DNA of 64,000 nucleotides, from the NCBI RefSeq assembly GCF_009755265.1, contig NZ_WPOO01000001.1:62001-126000 (forward strand), given 5' to 3'. The notes under the pieces were generated by a model. It had not been told where the DNA came from and made no database searches. It was given only the letters and a program-made list of their open reading frames with translations. Below, in pieces: positions 24,873 through 35,520 of the stretch (position 1 is the first letter of the stretch; each line of letters opens with the position of its first letter). This stretch comes from Adlercreutzia rubneri. Lineage in GTDB: Bacteria; Actinomycetota; Coriobacteriia; Coriobacteriales; Eggerthellaceae. Position numbers and translations under genes: made by a program.

Positions 24873-26054
24873 ATGGATTTCAGCTATTCCCAGCAGCAGC
24901 TCGAGATCAAGCGCGGCATCCGCGAGTGGGGCAAGAAGCACCTGACCGAGGAGGCCATCGCCGCCGGCTATAAGAACCGCGGCATCGCCCCCGAGATCGC
25001 CAAGGCGTGGGTCGACGACGGTTGGGGAATGTACGGCCTGCCCGAGGAGTACGGTGGAAAGCCTGTCGACCATCAGACCATGGCCATGATCATCGAAGAG
25101 CTGAACCACTGCGGCGGCAACATCCCCATGGCTCCCAACCTGCTCATCATGTTCGACATGGTCGAGTTCGGCACCCCCGAGCAGATCCAGTACGCCGTCG
25201 ACTACTACAAGGAGAACGGCTACCCGCCGTACTGCCTGGCCATCTCCGAGCCCGAGGCCGGCTCCGCCAACCAGTACATGACGACGACGGCCACCAAGAA
25301 GGACGGCAAGATCCACATCAACGGTACCAAGACCTGGGTGACCTCCGGTGAGAACTCCGACGGCTTCATCGTGGTCTGCAAGAACGAGGATCCCTCTCCC
25401 GAGAACAAGCAGATGTCCATGTACCTCGTGCCGGCCAACGCCAAGGGCGTGACCATCGAGCCGTTGAACAAGATCGGCATGCAGATCATGCCCTTCTCCA
25501 AGGTCATCTTCGACGACGTCGTGGTTGACGAGTCGGCGCTGCTCGGCATCGAGGGCAAGGGCTTCCTGCAGCTCATGAAGAACTTCGAGTGGGAGCGCTG
25601 CGTGCTTCTGGCGGAGCTGCTCGGCGAGGCCCAGGCCGCCATGGACGACGCCTGCGCCTGGACCAACGAGCGCCAGCAGTTCGGCAAGGGCATCAAGACC
25701 TTCCAGCTCGTGCAGGAGCACATCGTCGAGATGCAGATCGAGCTCACCAACACTCGTAACTTCCTGTACCGCACCTGCTGGAAGATGGACAACGGCATTC
25801 CGGTGAACAACGACGCCGCCATGCTGAAGCGCTACGGCGCCCCGGCGCTCACCGACTGCTGCTCCCGCGCCCTGCAGCTCATGGGCGGCCTCGGCTTCAC
25901 CGACGAGACCCGCGTCTCCCGCCTCATGCTCGACTGCCGCGGCTTCCAGATCGGTGGCGGTACCGTCGAGATCATGGTGCACATTTCCGGCCGTGGCATC
26001 CTCAAGGAGTACGCCAAGGCTGCCGAGGATCCGGATTACCTCTGGACCATCTAA
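24873..26054 (+). CDS. Acyl-CoA dehydrogenase (third paralogue, lacking canonical Glu)
   Basis: 393 residues, AAAGGAGG seven bases before the ATG. Family landmarks are CLAISEPEAGSANQYMTT near residue 130, INGTKTWVTSG near 150, and a C-terminal LDCRGFQIGGGTVEIMV. The last stretch places Gly-Gly where most acyl-CoA dehydrogenases have the catalytic Glu, like the CaiA-type protein at 8964. It lies 117 bases after the enoate-reductase-like gene in the same direction and may be cotranscribed. A reductive role is plausible. The gene ends at a GC-rich terminator. Confidence 0.8.
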   Translation: MDFSYSQQQLEIKRGIREWGKKHLTEEAIAAGYKNRGIAPEIAKAWVDDGWGMYGLPEEYGGKPVDHQTMAMIIEELNHCGGNIPMAPNLLIMFDMVEFGTPEQIQYAVDYYKENGYPPYCLAISEPEAGSANQYMTTTATKKDGKIHINGTKTWVTSGENSDGFIVVCKNEDPSPENKQMSMYLVPANAKGVTIEPLNKIGMQIMPFSKVIFDDVVVDESALLGIEGKGFLQLMKNFEWERCVLLAELLGEAQAAMDDACAWTNERQQFGKGIKTFQLVQEHIVEMQIELTNTRNFLYRTCWKMDNGIPVNNDAAMLKRYGAPALTDCCSRALQLMGGLGFTDETRVSRLMLDCRGFQIGGGTVEIMVHISGRGILKEYAKAAEDPDYLWTI

Positions 26055-26081
26055 ATCGCGACCGCGATACAGCTTTGATGG

Positions 26082-26110
26082 AAGGGGTCTGCGCAAGCGG
26101 GCCCCCTTTT
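26082..26110 (+). terminator. Terminator after acyl-CoA dehydrogenase 3
   Basis: AAGGGG pairs with CCCCTTTT-side bases in a stem interrupted around GC/GC, giving a hairpin that ends in TTTT. Position 28 bases after the stop codon supports termination. Confidence 0.65.
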
Positions 26111-26136
26111 CTTGTGCTTGGAATCGACCTGGGGGA

Positions 26137-26330
26137 GCGCTCCGGAAGGTGTTGCTCGCCGCCCGCTGCGCGCTTGATCCCCCTCCGAACGCGATAAAAG
26201 AATCAGCGAAGATGACGCACATGGGTCGGTACCATCCCGGCATCGTTGCTGCTGAAGTGGAAGCTGATTCTTAACGATCGCGTTCTCCGGGGGGCGCGCA
26301 GAGGTCGTCGATCAGCACCTTCCGGAGCGC
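26137..26330. repeat. 194-bp element with long imperfect terminal inverted repeats
   Basis: The left arm (26137-26207) begins GCGCTCCGGAAGG and ends GAATCAGC; the right arm (26263-26330) begins GCTGATTC and ends CCTTCCGGAGCGC. The arms pair with scattered mismatches over about 70 bases, around a 55-base centre. A further GGCGGCGAGCAGCA follows at about 26339 and repeats part of the left arm in inverted sense. No ORF is inside. It looks like a non-autonomous mobile element or its remnant. Confidence 0.65.
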
Positions 26331-26387
26331 GTGCAGAGGGCGGCGAGCAGCATCCCGAGTGCTTTGAACCAGTGAAATGAGATGCAG

Positions 26388-26415
26388 AAAAAGGGCACCT
26401 GTCGGTGCCCTTTAA
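26388..26415 (-). terminator. Terminator of the methionine-synthase-activation-like gene
   Basis: AAAGGGCACC pairs with GGTGCCCTTT across TGTC. On the minus strand the stem is followed by TTTTTCTGC, a proper U-run for the gene ending at 26431. Confidence 0.85.
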
Positions 26416-26430
26416 GGTTCGTGAGGTCGA

Positions 26431-27204
26431 TTACTGCTGGTCAGCGGAAGGGGTGGGCTTTGCCTTCTTGCGGGTGCGGCGGCCGTGGCAGGTCATGCCG
26501 ATCTTGCGGATGGTGCAGGTGCGCACGTTGTGGCAGTAGGCGCAGCCGCGGCGCTTCTTCTGGGTCTCGTTGTACAGGCCGATGACGCCCCAGGTGCTCC
26601 AGCGATCCGACGGCGTGCCGTCCTCGGCGGCGGTGAGCCCCAGGCGCTTCTCGGTCTGGGTGAAGAAGGCGAGCGTCGTGTTCATGGTGAGGGGGAAGTC
26701 CTCGACGCCGGTCTCCAAGGTGCTGCCGCGGTGCAGGCCGCGCTCGTGGGCGTCGTCGGCGACGGCCTCGGCGAGCTTGTCCGCGGCCAAGGAGGCCATG
26801 GCTTCCAGGCAGGCGTCGAAGAGCAGAGCGTCCATGTCGCTTTTCACGAGGCGCTCGCGAAGGCAGGCGATCTCCTCGTCGGTGCCGATGGTGGAGACCG
26901 CCATGGCCGTGTGCTCCGCCTCGCTCATGCGCTCGTAGGCGGCGCTGCCGTAGAGCACCGCGAGCGTGCCCACGAGCTTGATGGCCGGTTCGGTGTACTT
27001 CGGCGGCAGGGTGCAGATGGCGGGGTTGAACAGCTTGTAGACCCCGCGCGGATGCAGCTCGGCGCTCATGGCGTCGGCCATGGCGCAGATGGAGTCGGCG
27101 AGCATGGGATCGTCGGAGAGCTCGGTGTCGAGGAAGGCCTCGACGACGGCGGGATCGATCCGCTCGACGGAGCAGTCGATTTCATGGATGACGTGTACTT
27201 GCAT
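26431..27204 (-). CDS. Orphan protein resembling the B12-dependent methionine synthase activation domain, Cys-rich tail
   Basis: 257 residues, cytoplasmic. The middle (residues about 75-200) follows the pattern of MetH-activation-type proteins: a helical MAVSTIG...LFDACLEAMASLAADKLAEAV core and a later LETGVEDFPLT turn where relatives have a SPGYxxWPL motif, then a WGVIGL strand. The C-terminus has CAYCHNVRTC and a later GMTCHG, then a basic end, suggesting a metal site. Stand-alone proteins of this type often serve corrinoid methyltransferase systems, but none is seen nearby. Family call is tentative. Confidence 0.5.
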   Translation of the reverse strand: MQVHVIHEIDCSVERIDPAVVEAFLDTELSDDPMLADSICAMADAMSAELHPRGVYKLFNPAICTLPPKYTEPAIKLVGTLAVLYGSAAYERMSEAEHTAMAVSTIGTDEEIACLRERLVKSDMDALLFDACLEAMASLAADKLAEAVADDAHERGLHRGSTLETGVEDFPLTMNTTLAFFTQTEKRLGLTAAEDGTPSDRWSTWGVIGLYNETQKKRRGCAYCHNVRTCTIRKIGMTCHGRRTRKKAKPTPSADQQ

Positions 27205-27573
27205 GGCCGCCTCTATTCTTTCAATGATTCAAGTGGTATCTATTCTCTGGGACTATTCTATCAATGAATCCGATGAATTGGGATGCTATTAGACAAGTAT
27301 TGGTAAGATTGATCGTATTTTAGACAAATTAATGGGACAGATTTTCGAATATGTCTATATAATGCCACAGCGGTCTTTTCTACAATGGCTCTCGAGCGGT
27401 GCGCCGGCCCTTTTTCGAATCCTGGGAGAAGAGGCGCTGCGCATCGTGTAAACTTCCAAGGAGCATCTGGCGCGCCCGCGCGTCGGAGCCGCTACCATCC
27501 GATGTCCACGCGCGTCGGAGCCAAGTCGTTCGAGCCGCCTTGCGCGGCCGCCGTTAAGAGAAAGGGAGCCGCC
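27205..27573. promoter_or_regulatory. Divergent regulatory gap upstream of coaD
   Basis: 369 bases, AT-rich from 27225 to 27390. GGACA-N12-TGTCT occupies 27335-27356 and its centre is 35.5 bases before TACAAT (27381-27386), a good -10 facing coaD. A second possible promoter GGGACA-18-TATAAT overlaps the same dyad. The coaD leader would be near 185 bases; no gene is visible within it. Confidence 0.55.
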
Positions 27574-28068
27574 GTGAAACGTGCGCTTACCCCCGGCACC
27601 TTCGACCCCATCACCGCCGGACATCTCGACGTTATCAGCCGTGCCGCCCAGCTTGTCGACGAGGTCATCGTTGCCGTGGCTGTCTCCGCAAAGAAAAAGC
27701 CGCTCTTCTCCCTCGAGGAGCGAGTGGCCCTTGTGAAGGAGGTCACGCGTGATTTGCCCAACGTGCGCGTCGAGCCTTTCGACGAGCTGCTCGTCGACTT
27801 CGCCCGTCGCATGGGCGCCCAGGCCGTGGTGAAGGGATTGCGCGCCATCACCGACTTCGAGTACGAGTTCCAGATGACGGCGCTCAACTATCAGCTGGAC
27901 AAGGAGCTGGAGACGCTTTTCATCATGTCGACGCCGCAGCACATGTACCTGTCGTCTTCCATCGTGCGCGAGATCGCCTCTCTCGGCGGGGATGTGTCCC
28001 AGTTCGTGCCGCCCTGCGTGAACGAGGCCCTCGTCAAGCGCTACGCCGAGCTGCACGCGGCCCAGTAG
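27574..28068 (+). CDS. coaD: Phosphopantetheine adenylyltransferase
   Basis: 164 residues, the usual CoaD length, from a GTG with AAAGGGAG upstream. The nucleotidyltransferase motif TPGTFDPITAGHLDVI is at residues 5-20 and the family C-terminus YLSSSIVREIASLGGDVSQFVP is near 125-145 (quoted in part). It converts 4'-phosphopantetheine and ATP to dephospho-CoA. Its placement inside a CoA-thioester island, behind a dyad shared with the catabolic genes, suggests CoA supply may be tied to the pathway. It is the only CoA biosynthesis gene in the window. Confidence 0.9.
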   Translation: MKRALTPGTFDPITAGHLDVISRAAQLVDEVIVAVAVSAKKKPLFSLEERVALVKEVTRDLPNVRVEPFDELLVDFARRMGAQAVVKGLRAITDFEYEFQMTALNYQLDKELETLFIMSTPQHMYLSSSIVREIASLGGDVSQFVPPCVNEALVKRYAELHAAQ

Positions 28069-28181
28069 ATCCGGTCGCTCGGCCGAGCCGCGCTCTGGCG
28101 GCCATTGGTTGCGGGCGCAAGCCGCGCCCCCAGGGACAGAACGTCCCTTATAAGGGCATAAGAACTTCCAATAACTCCCAG

Positions 28182-28230
28182 AAAGCCCTGATCTGTCCCA
28201 TTGCGGACGATCGGGGCTTTGTGCATTTTG
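28182..28230 (+). terminator. Terminator after coaD
   Basis: AAAGCCCTGATC pairs with GATCGGGGCTTT (one mismatch) and is followed by GTGCATTTTG. Upstream, the coaD 3' gap also holds the perfect palindromes GCTCGGCCGAGC (28076-28087) and CCCTTATAAGGG (28145-28156). Confidence 0.65.
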
Positions 28231-28252
28231 GGACAGATAGAAAGATACGTCC
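28231..28252. promoter_or_regulatory. GGACA-N12-CGTCC dyad upstream of etfB
   Basis: GGACAGAT at 28231 and CGTCC at 28248-28252 keep the 12-base spacer seen at other sites. A -10-like TAAAAT lies farther away (28308-28313), so the distance rule is not met here. Confidence 0.45.
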
Positions 28253-28350
28253 GTATGGTGCGGACAAAAGCGGGGGAGTAGTGGTGTTGCGCGTAAAGGA
28301 CCTTCCGTAAAATTACCCTTAAGAGACCGTATACGGGTGAAAGGGATGAG

Positions 28351-29118
28351 ATGAACATCGTCGTTTGCGTGAAGCAGGTGGTGGACACCGAGGCCGTCAT
28401 AGCGCTTGACGGGGCCGGAGAGGTGGAGCTAATGGGCCAGACCATGGTCATCGATCCCTACAGCGAGTTCGCCGTGGAGCGCGCTGTGCAGCTGAAAGAA
28501 GAGTTGGGTGGCACCGTTACCTTGCTGACGCTTGGCTCTCAGGATTGCCTCGCGGCCGTGCGCCACGGGCTGGCCATGGGCGCCGATGCGGCCGTGCTCA
28601 TCGAGGACGAGCAGTGGACGGCCCGCGACGCCGCCCAGGCCGCGGCCCTGCTCGCCGAGGCGGCCTCCACGATGGGCGCCGACCTCGTCATGGGCGGCTG
28701 GAAGTCGGGAGATACGGCGGCGGCCCAGGTCATGGGGCGCATGGCGGCCATCATGAGGCTCCCTTTGGCGAACATGGCCACGGGTCTTTCCGTGGAAGGC
28801 GGCACTATCGTCGCGGAATGCGAGGTGGACGACGGCGTGGAGACCGCGCGGCTTCCTCTGCCCGCCGTCGTGGCCGCCCAGCAGGGACTAGCCGAGCCGC
28901 GCTACCCCTCGGTGCGCGACGTCATGCAGGCGCGGCGCCGTGGCGCCGAGGTGCGTCCCGTGGCCGACTTCGCCGCGGCGTCCAAACCGACAACGGTGAC
29001 CGTCGTCTCCCGGGAGCTGAAGCCGGGCCGCTGCGGCGGCCGCATCGTCGCGGGCGAGGCGCCTGTGGCCGTGGCCGAGACGGTGCGCCTTCTGGCCGAG
29101 GAGGCGAAGGTTCTCTAG
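28351..29118 (+). CDS. etfB: Electron transfer flavoprotein beta subunit
   Basis: 255 residues, ATG after GAAAGGGATG. The N-terminus MNIVVCVKQVVDTEA and the signature MGGWKSGDTAAAQVMG near residue 110 are ETF-beta features, and the C-terminus LKPGRCGGRIVAG follows. It pairs with the EtfA encoded 55 bases downstream. This ETF is distinct from FixAB. The downstream membrane Fe-S protein identifies its likely electron acceptor as menaquinone. Likely donors are the acyl-CoA dehydrogenases encoded nearby. Confidence 0.85.
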   Translation: MNIVVCVKQVVDTEAVIALDGAGEVELMGQTMVIDPYSEFAVERAVQLKEELGGTVTLLTLGSQDCLAAVRHGLAMGADAAVLIEDEQWTARDAAQAAALLAEAASTMGADLVMGGWKSGDTAAAQVMGRMAAIMRLPLANMATGLSVEGGTIVAECEVDDGVETARLPLPAVVAAQQGLAEPRYPSVRDVMQARRRGAEVRPVADFAAASKPTTVTVVSRELKPGRCGGRIVAGEAPVAVAETVRLLAEEAKVL

Positions 29119-29173
29119 CTCGCCACTCATTCGCTTCCAACGTTCGCGCAGGATTTGAGAGAAAGGTTTTCTC

Positions 29174-30136
29174 ATGGCTGATATGTGGGTAGGGGTCAAC
29201 GGCGCCGATGAGGCGCTGCGCCAGGTAAATGCCGAGATGCTGGGGGGCGCCCGGGCGCTGGCCGACCAGGCGGCCGCTCAAGTGGTCGCCATCGTGTGGG
29301 GCGCGTCCGCCGCAGGCCACGCCAAGGCGCTCGCCTCGTGGGGTGCCGACCGCGTGGTGATTGTGGAAAGCGAGGCCGCACCGGCCCCCGAGGCCGTGGC
29401 CCGCACGCTGGCCCGGCTGGCCGCCGAGAGCGCCCCGGCCGTGGTATTGCTCGCCGACGGCGCCGAATCTCGCGTAGCGGCCCCTCTTCTGGCCGAGGCC
29501 CTGGATGCGCCGCTGTTCTCGGACGTGATGGATATCGAGGCCGGCGACGAGGTCGTCTTCACGCGCCTGCCCTACACCGCCAAGGTGATCGAGCGCGCAA
29601 CCGCAGCCGCCCCCACCGTGGTGGCCACGGTGCGTCCGAAGGCGCTTCCGGTGCCCGAGGCCGACGCCTCCCGCACCGCCGAGGTCGTCGCGGCCCCGGT
29701 CGACGCAGCCGACCTCGCCCGCATCGTGCAGTCCGTGGCCCGTGCCGCCTCCGAGCGTGTCGATCTGGCCGAGGCGGACATCGTCGTGGCCGGCGGCCGC
29801 GGCTGCAAGGGGCCTGAGGGCTTCGCGGTCATCGAGTCTCTGGCCGATGCCCTGGGGGCCGCCGTGGGCGCCTCGCGCCCGGCCGTGGACGAGGGCTGGG
29901 TCGACATCCAGTACCAGGTGGGCCAGACGGGCAAGACCGTGGCGCCCTCGCTGTACATCGCCTGCGGCATTTCCGGCTCCATCCAGCACATGGCCGGCAT
30001 GGGCGCCTCGAAGTGCGTCGTGGCCATCAACAAGGATCCCGAGGCGGAGATCTTCGCCGGCGCCGACTACGGCATCGTCGCGGATCTCTTCGAGGCGGTG
30101 CCGCTGCTGGAGGCCGCCGCCCGCGAGCGCAAATAG
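29174..30136 (+). CDS. etfA: Electron transfer flavoprotein alpha subunit
   Basis: 320 residues, preceded by GAGAGAAAGG. The N-terminal domain is Ala-rich. The C-terminal FAD domain has AGGRGCKGPEGF near residue 205, the conserved GQTGKTVAPSLYIACGISG near 255, and ASKCVVAINKDPEAEIF near 285. The GQTGKTV loop is the usual FAD-binding loop of EtfA, in contrast to the MPQSTYVGVSG version in FixB, consistent with the two ETFs having different partners. It is cotranscribed with etfB and the Fe-S membrane oxidoreductase. Confidence 0.9.
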   Translation: MADMWVGVNGADEALRQVNAEMLGGARALADQAAAQVVAIVWGASAAGHAKALASWGADRVVIVESEAAPAPEAVARTLARLAAESAPAVVLLADGAESRVAAPLLAEALDAPLFSDVMDIEAGDEVVFTRLPYTAKVIERATAAAPTVVATVRPKALPVPEADASRTAEVVAAPVDAADLARIVQSVARAASERVDLAEADIVVAGGRGCKGPEGFAVIESLADALGAAVGASRPAVDEGWVDIQYQVGQTGKTVAPSLYIACGISGSIQHMAGMGASKCVVAINKDPEAEIFAGADYGIVADLFEAVPLLEAAARERK

Positions 30137-30148
30137 GGGAGGTGCGTC

Positions 30149-32253
<2,105 letters not shown>

Positions 32254-32257
<4 letters not shown>

Positions 32258-33282
32258 GCGAGAGCGCGGGCAAGATGAGGCACGGAGCCGAGAAGACGGC
32301 GAAGGCGGTGGGCGCGACGGCTGCGGGCGCGGCGGAGGGACGGCGTGTCCAGAGCATCCGAGAGCCGCTTTCTCCCGGCGCCTACGTGGAGTATTCGGTG
32401 GACGATCAGCCTGGTGTGGTGGAACGCGCCCGGGCCTTCCTCGCAGGAGCGCCCGGCGAGCCGGTGGCCCCGCGCATGGCCGCCACGGTTATGCTGGTGA
32501 GCGAGGGCAAGTCCCATTATCGTCGTTTCGAGAGCCCGCTGGCGGGGGGAGCGCCCATCGAGGAGACCGTGGATGCGGCTCCGGTGGATGTCTTCATGCT
32601 GCGCCGCGCCTCCACCATGGCCTTCACGCCGGACGCCGTGGTGTTTCCCGGCGGCGGCATGGACGTGCGGGATGTGGAATGTGCCGTGCCCTGGGCCGGG
32701 CCTTCTCCGGAGCAGTGGGCCTGTCTCATGAGCTGTCCCGTGTCCGTGGCAAAAGGCGTCATTACGGCGGCGGCCCGGGAGGTCTTCGAGGAGAGCGGCG
32801 TGCTTCTGGCCTCTGCTCCCGACGGAGGCGCGCCCGTCGACGAGCGCGAAGACCATTGGGCTGCCGAACGTGAAGCCGTGGCCACGCGGCGCGTCTCCTT
32901 CGGGGAATTCCTTCGCGAGCGGGGGCTCGTGCTGCGCAGTGATCTGATGCGCCTGCGCAGCCATTGGGTTACTCCCGAAAGCGAGGCACGGCGTTACGAT
33001 ACCTATTTCTTCCTGGCGCGGCTGCCCGAGGGGCAGCACGCCGATGGCCGCACGAGCGAGGCCGTGGAGGCGGCCTGGATCGCCCCGGGCGAGGCCCTGG
33101 CGCGCTTCGATGCGGGCCTGCTCAAGCTCGTGCCTCCCACCATCTCCAACCTCACTTCCATCGTGGCGGCGACCTCGGTGGACGAGGCGTGGAACGCTCC
33201 CTTCGACGGGCACGTGCGGCCGCATCCGGTGGCGCGACCGTGCGGCGAGGTGGTGCTCGGCTGCGAGGTGAGCGAGACATGA
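32254..33282 (+). CDS. Nudix hydrolase, NUDT19/CoA-pyrophosphatase-like
   Basis: 342 residues, ATGA overlap with the upstream membrane oxidoreductase. The first 30 residues are Ala/Gly-rich and may be disordered. The catalytic stretch reads VVFPGGGMD near residue 130 and AAREVFEESGVLL near 172, a Nudix box in which the REVFEESG core is intact. Long spacing between the PGG and the box resembles NUDT19-like enzymes that cleave CoA and acyl-CoA to 3',5'-ADP and acyl-phosphopantetheine. In this island it could trim stalled CoA thioesters. Nucleotide substrates remain possible. Confidence 0.75.
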
Positions 33283-34091
33283 GCGCGCGCTTCGCACCTC
33301 CGGACAACGAGGCCATGGTCGGGGCGTTCGCCCAGTGCGTGCGGCATCCCAACGCCACGCCGCTCACCTACCACGGCACCAACAGCTGGATTCTCGCCGC
33401 TCCGGACGACGGAGCCTGCCTGGTGGTGGATCCGGGCCCCGACGACGCCGCCTGCGCCGGGCGCATCGCCGAGGCCTGCGCTCGGCGCGGCCTCACCGTG
33501 GCCGCCGTGGCGGTGACCCACGACCACTTCGACCACGCCGAGTGCGCCGAGGAGGCCAGTCGGGTTTTCGGTGCGCCGGTGCTGGGTATGGCGGCGGGCA
33601 CGCTGGGCTGTGGCCCTCTGGAGCTTCCCGGAGTGTCCCTGTCCATCGAGGTAGTGCCCTTGCCGGGGCATTCCAGCGACTCGGTGGGCTTCTATGTGGA
33701 AGAGGGCGCGCTCGTGGTGACGGGGGATGTGGTGTTCGCCCAGAGCCCCACGATGGTCTGCTGGCCCGACGGGCGCATGGGCGACTATCTGGCGAGTTTG
33801 GACGTGCTTGGGCGCCTGGTGGCCGAGCGCGGCGTGGAGCGCCTGCTGACGGGCCATGGGCCGGTGATCGAGAACCCCTCCGAGCGCATCGAGCAGGCGC
33901 GCCGTCATCGCCTCCAACGGCTGCAGCAGGTGGTGTCCGCGGTTCGCAGCGGCATCCCCGCCGATGCCGAGGCCCTGGTGGAGGCCGTGTACAACGACGT
34001 GCGGCCCGAGCTGCACGACGGTGCCGTTCGCTCGGTGAACGCCCAGCTGCGCTATGCCTTCGACGAGGGCATCCTGCAGGAGAACCGCTAG
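33279..34091 (+). CDS. Metallo-beta-lactamase-fold hydrolase (LACTB2/glyoxalase-II-like)
   Basis: 270 residues from an ATG overlapping the Nudix stop (ATGA). The metal-binding motif THDHFDHAE is near residue 82, with later histidines in PLPGHSSDS and TGHGP and the bridging aspartate in VVTGDVVF. A C-terminal winged-helix-like segment (about 205-265) is typical of LACTB2-type proteins. Candidate activities are thioesterase or glyoxalase-II-like hydrolysis. Triple overlap with EMO and Nudix genes suggests a common housekeeping function for acyl-CoA or thioester turnover; that is inference. Confidence 0.8.
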   Translation: MSARFAPPDNEAMVGAFAQCVRHPNATPLTYHGTNSWILAAPDDGACLVVDPGPDDAACAGRIAEACARRGLTVAAVAVTHDHFDHAECAEEASRVFGAPVLGMAAGTLGCGPLELPGVSLSIEVVPLPGHSSDSVGFYVEEGALVVTGDVVFAQSPTMVCWPDGRMGDYLASLDVLGRLVAERGVERLLTGHGPVIENPSERIEQARRHRLQRLQQVVSAVRSGIPADAEALVEAVYNDVRPELHDGAVRSVNAQLRYAFDEGILQENR

Positions 34092-34170
34092 CGCCGGCGG
34101 CCTCGTTCCGCCCGGCACGCGATAGAGCCGCATGCAAGTGCCCCGCGGGGCTGAAAGAGAGAGGAAACCT

Positions 34171-35313
34171 ATGGTCATCACCTACACCGAGGAGCAGCGC
34201 GAGCTCGTGCAGCTTGTGCGCGACGTCGCCCGCAACGAGGTCATGCCGCACGTGGCCGCGGCCGACAAGGCAGGGGAGTGCCCCCGCGAGCTGTACCAGT
34301 GGGGCTTCGATTTGGGACTGCACATGGTGGAGATCCCCGAGCAGTTCGGCGGCATGGGCTTAAGCTACGAGACCTGCGCCATGATGTTCGAGGAGCTGGC
34401 CTGGGTGGATGCCGCTTACGCCGACACCTTCGTCACGAACTTCGTCGCCTTCCGCAACATCCTTCTGAACGGCACCGAGGAGCAGGCGCGCCATTTCGTG
34501 GAGAAGACTGAGAATAACGGGTTCGCCGCCTTCTGCCTCACCGAGGCCAACGCCGGGTCGGACGTGGCGGCCATGCGCACCACGGCGGTGCTCGACGGCG
34601 ACGAGTACGTTCTGAACGGCACCAAGACCTTCATCACCAACGGCTCCATCTCCGACATCTACGTGGTGTTCGCCAAGACCGACCCGGAGGCCGGCGCCCA
34701 CGGCATCACGGGCTTCCTCATCGACGGCGACACCCCGGGTCTTGCTGCCGGCGCCAAGGAGCACAAGATGGGCTTCCGCCTGTCGGACACCACCGAGGTC
34801 GTTCTCGAGAACGTGCGCGTGCCCCAAAGCACTGTCATCGGGGAAGTGGGCCAGGGCATGTCCATCGCTCTGAACGCCCTGAACCTCTCCCGGGCCTTTA
34901 TCTCCACGCTGGCCGTGGGCATCATGCAGCGAGCGCTCGACGAGGCCGTGGCCTACGCGAAGCAGCGCAAGCAGTTCGGGCGGCGCCTCATCGACTTCGA
35001 GATGGTGCAGCAGATGCTCGCCGATATGGCCATCAAGACCGAGGCGGCGCGCGTTCTCGTGAACAACTGCATGCGCCAGATGGACGCCGGCGAGATGGTG
35101 CGCAAGGACGGCGCCATCGTGAAGACCTTCGTCACCGACGCCATGCAGGAGGTGGTGAGCAACGCCGTGCAGGTGCTCGGCGGCTACGGCTATTCCGAGG
35201 AGTACCCGGTGGAGAAGCTCATGCGCGACGCCAAGATCTTCCAGATCTTCGAGGGATCGAACCAGATCCAGCGCATGACCATCGCCAAGGAACTCGACCG
35301 GGAGTACCAATAA
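34171..35313 (+). CDS. Butyryl-CoA-dehydrogenase-like acyl-CoA dehydrogenase (fourth paralogue)
   Basis: 380 residues; the ATG at 34171 is chosen because GAGAGGAAAC precedes it and the N-terminus then matches the family. Landmarks are FCLTEANAGSDVAAMRTT near residue 120, LNGTKTFITNG near 150, FRLSDTTEVV near 205, and KIFQIFEGSNQIQRM near 355 with the canonical catalytic Glu. This is the most conventional of the five paralogues, close to short-chain dehydrogenases. It lies 79 bases after the MBL gene and is the likely direct partner of EtfBA-EMO. It can run in either direction depending on redox state. Confidence 0.85.
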   Translation: MVITYTEEQRELVQLVRDVARNEVMPHVAAADKAGECPRELYQWGFDLGLHMVEIPEQFGGMGLSYETCAMMFEELAWVDAAYADTFVTNFVAFRNILLNGTEEQARHFVEKTENNGFAAFCLTEANAGSDVAAMRTTAVLDGDEYVLNGTKTFITNGSISDIYVVFAKTDPEAGAHGITGFLIDGDTPGLAAGAKEHKMGFRLSDTTEVVLENVRVPQSTVIGEVGQGMSIALNALNLSRAFISTLAVGIMQRALDEAVAYAKQRKQFGRRLIDFEMVQQMLADMAIKTEAARVLVNNCMRQMDAGEMVRKDGAIVKTFVTDAMQEVVSNAVQVLGGYGYSEEYPVEKLMRDAKIFQIFEGSNQIQRMTIAKELDREYQ

Positions 35314-35332
35314 GTTAAAAGAAGTCTCTAGC

Positions 35333-35370
35333 AAAAAGCCCGAGCGCGATCAGCGGCGCTCGGGCTTTTT
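35333..35370 (+). terminator. Strong terminator closing the etfBA-EMO operon
   Basis: AAAAAGCCCGAGCGC pairs perfectly with GCGCTCGGGCTTTTT around an eight-base loop. The symmetrical A and T runs make it active on both strands. Confidence 0.9.
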
Positions 35371-35381
35371 GCTGCTCGTCC

Positions 35382-35499
35382 GGCTGCCGCTGGGAGGTAT
35401 ACCTCCATGCTCAAACAGTCCTCGCTCGGCGAAAGTGCCCACTGGACACTTTCGTTCGCTGCGGAACTGCGCGTGGAGGCACACCTCCCATCGGCAGCC
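35382..35499. repeat. Family B structured repeat, copy B1
   Basis: 118 bp. Outer arms (35382-35398 and 35483-35499) pair at 16 of 17 positions; an inner stem CCTCCA/TGGAGG and a central hairpin GAAAGTG/CACTTTC follow. The unpaired core shares TGCTCAA, CTCGCTCGGC and GTTCGCTGCG with copy B2 (51362-51481), while all three stems differ in sequence. It lies between convergent genes. Confidence 0.75.
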
Positions 35500-35520
35500 T
35501 ACTCGAACAAAAAGAAAGGC

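Noticed and set aside
28069..28181. Third family A or B repeat after coaD
   Set aside because: The GC-rich palindromes there (GCTCGGCCGAGC, CCCTTATAAGGG) share neither the CGTAGGGG ends nor the TGCTCAA core.
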